A DNA stretch of 64,000 nt from Pontixanthobacter sp. CEM42. Lineage in GTDB: Bacteria > Pseudomonadota > Alphaproteobacteria > Sphingomonadales > Sphingomonadaceae. The stretch covers positions 124,001-188,000 of the forward strand of contig NZ_JADQTN010000002.1 of NCBI RefSeq assembly GCF_017812015.1. Reading direction: 5' to 3'. Below are positions 62,358 to 64,000 of the stretch, piece by piece; the first letter of the stretch is position 1; the number at the start of each line of letters is the position of its first letter. The position numbers and the translations under genes were made by a program. Below the pieces are notes generated by a model. That model was not told where the DNA came from. It searched no databases and saw only the letters and a list, made by a program, of their open reading frames with translations.

Positions 62358-64000
<1,643 letters not shown>

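Overview
The window looks like chromosomal sequence from an alphaproteobacterium, most likely Sphingomonadales close to the Erythrobacteraceae. The support is moderate to high G+C, a DUF6768 protein beside an ECF sigma factor, an exosortase-type C-terminal sorting signal, a TonB-dependent receptor, GANTC (CcrM-type) sites concentrated at ribonucleotide reductase promoters, and a Caulobacter-type SigF promoter motif. The assignment rests on recognised gene families, not on a database search.

Layout. 1-6.6 kb: 3' part of putA, a small periplasmic protein, dcd, a lipoprotein gene broken by an in-frame stop, a saccharopine-dehydrogenase-like reductase and a secreted lipocalin-like protein. 6.7-8.9 kb: a ZnuD-like TonB receptor with a His/Glu-rich loop and a Fur/Zur-like box. 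9.0-16.3 kb: a complete histidine utilisation locus, hutIHGU divergent from hutFC, with a 20-bp palindrome between them. 16.4-21.8 kb: tRNA-Gly(GCC), a CnoX-like thioredoxin-TPR protein coupled to a Lon substrate-binding-domain protein, MarC, a lipoprotein, folD, yggT and argB. 22-28 kb: an accessory stretch with two tandem nucleases, a sulfotransferase, several lipoproteins, an orphan bufferin-like (DUF2282) lipoprotein with a SigF-type promoter, a propeller lipoprotein, a SnoaL-like protein and an M15-like protein. 28.1-29.7 kb: an AT-richer solo gene of the sporadically distributed TIGR04141/DUF6119 family.

29.8-36.2 kb: nrdB and nrdA, separated by a GntP-type permease and four small membrane proteins. 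The two nrd promoter regions carry clusters of GANTC sites. 36.2-41.8 kb: lipoprotein, hydrolase, TonB-domain protein, ECF sigma factor with DUF6768 partner, DNase I-fold protein and OmpA-like protein. 42-49.5 kb: an ABC ATPase/monooxygenase/nadB operon, a zinc-finger protein, tldD, two tandem paralogous periplasmic proteins, a membrane PAS protein and a nitronate monooxygenase. 49.7-55.1 kb: SDR, DMT transporter, endonuclease III-like protein, a second sulfotransferase, a membrane protein and guaA. 55.3-58.3 kb: a candidate small RNA with C-rich anti-Shine-Dalgarno motifs and a long terminal hairpin, a TPR lipoprotein and an exosortase-type surface protein. 58.4-64 kb: acyl-CoA ligase, PIG-L deacetylase, sdaA and the 5' part of gyrB.

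Together putA, the hut locus and sdaA suggest growth on proline, histidine and serine. The housekeeping genes (dcd, nrdAB, folD, argB, nadB, guaA, gyrB) are nucleotide, cofactor and replication functions. I see no insertion sequence, integrase, phage module or CRISPR array. The observations I rate highest are the orphan bufferin-like lipoprotein with its SigF-type promoter, the solo TIGR04141/DUF6119 gene, the GANTC clusters at both nrd promoters and the candidate sRNA upstream of the TPR lipoprotein.
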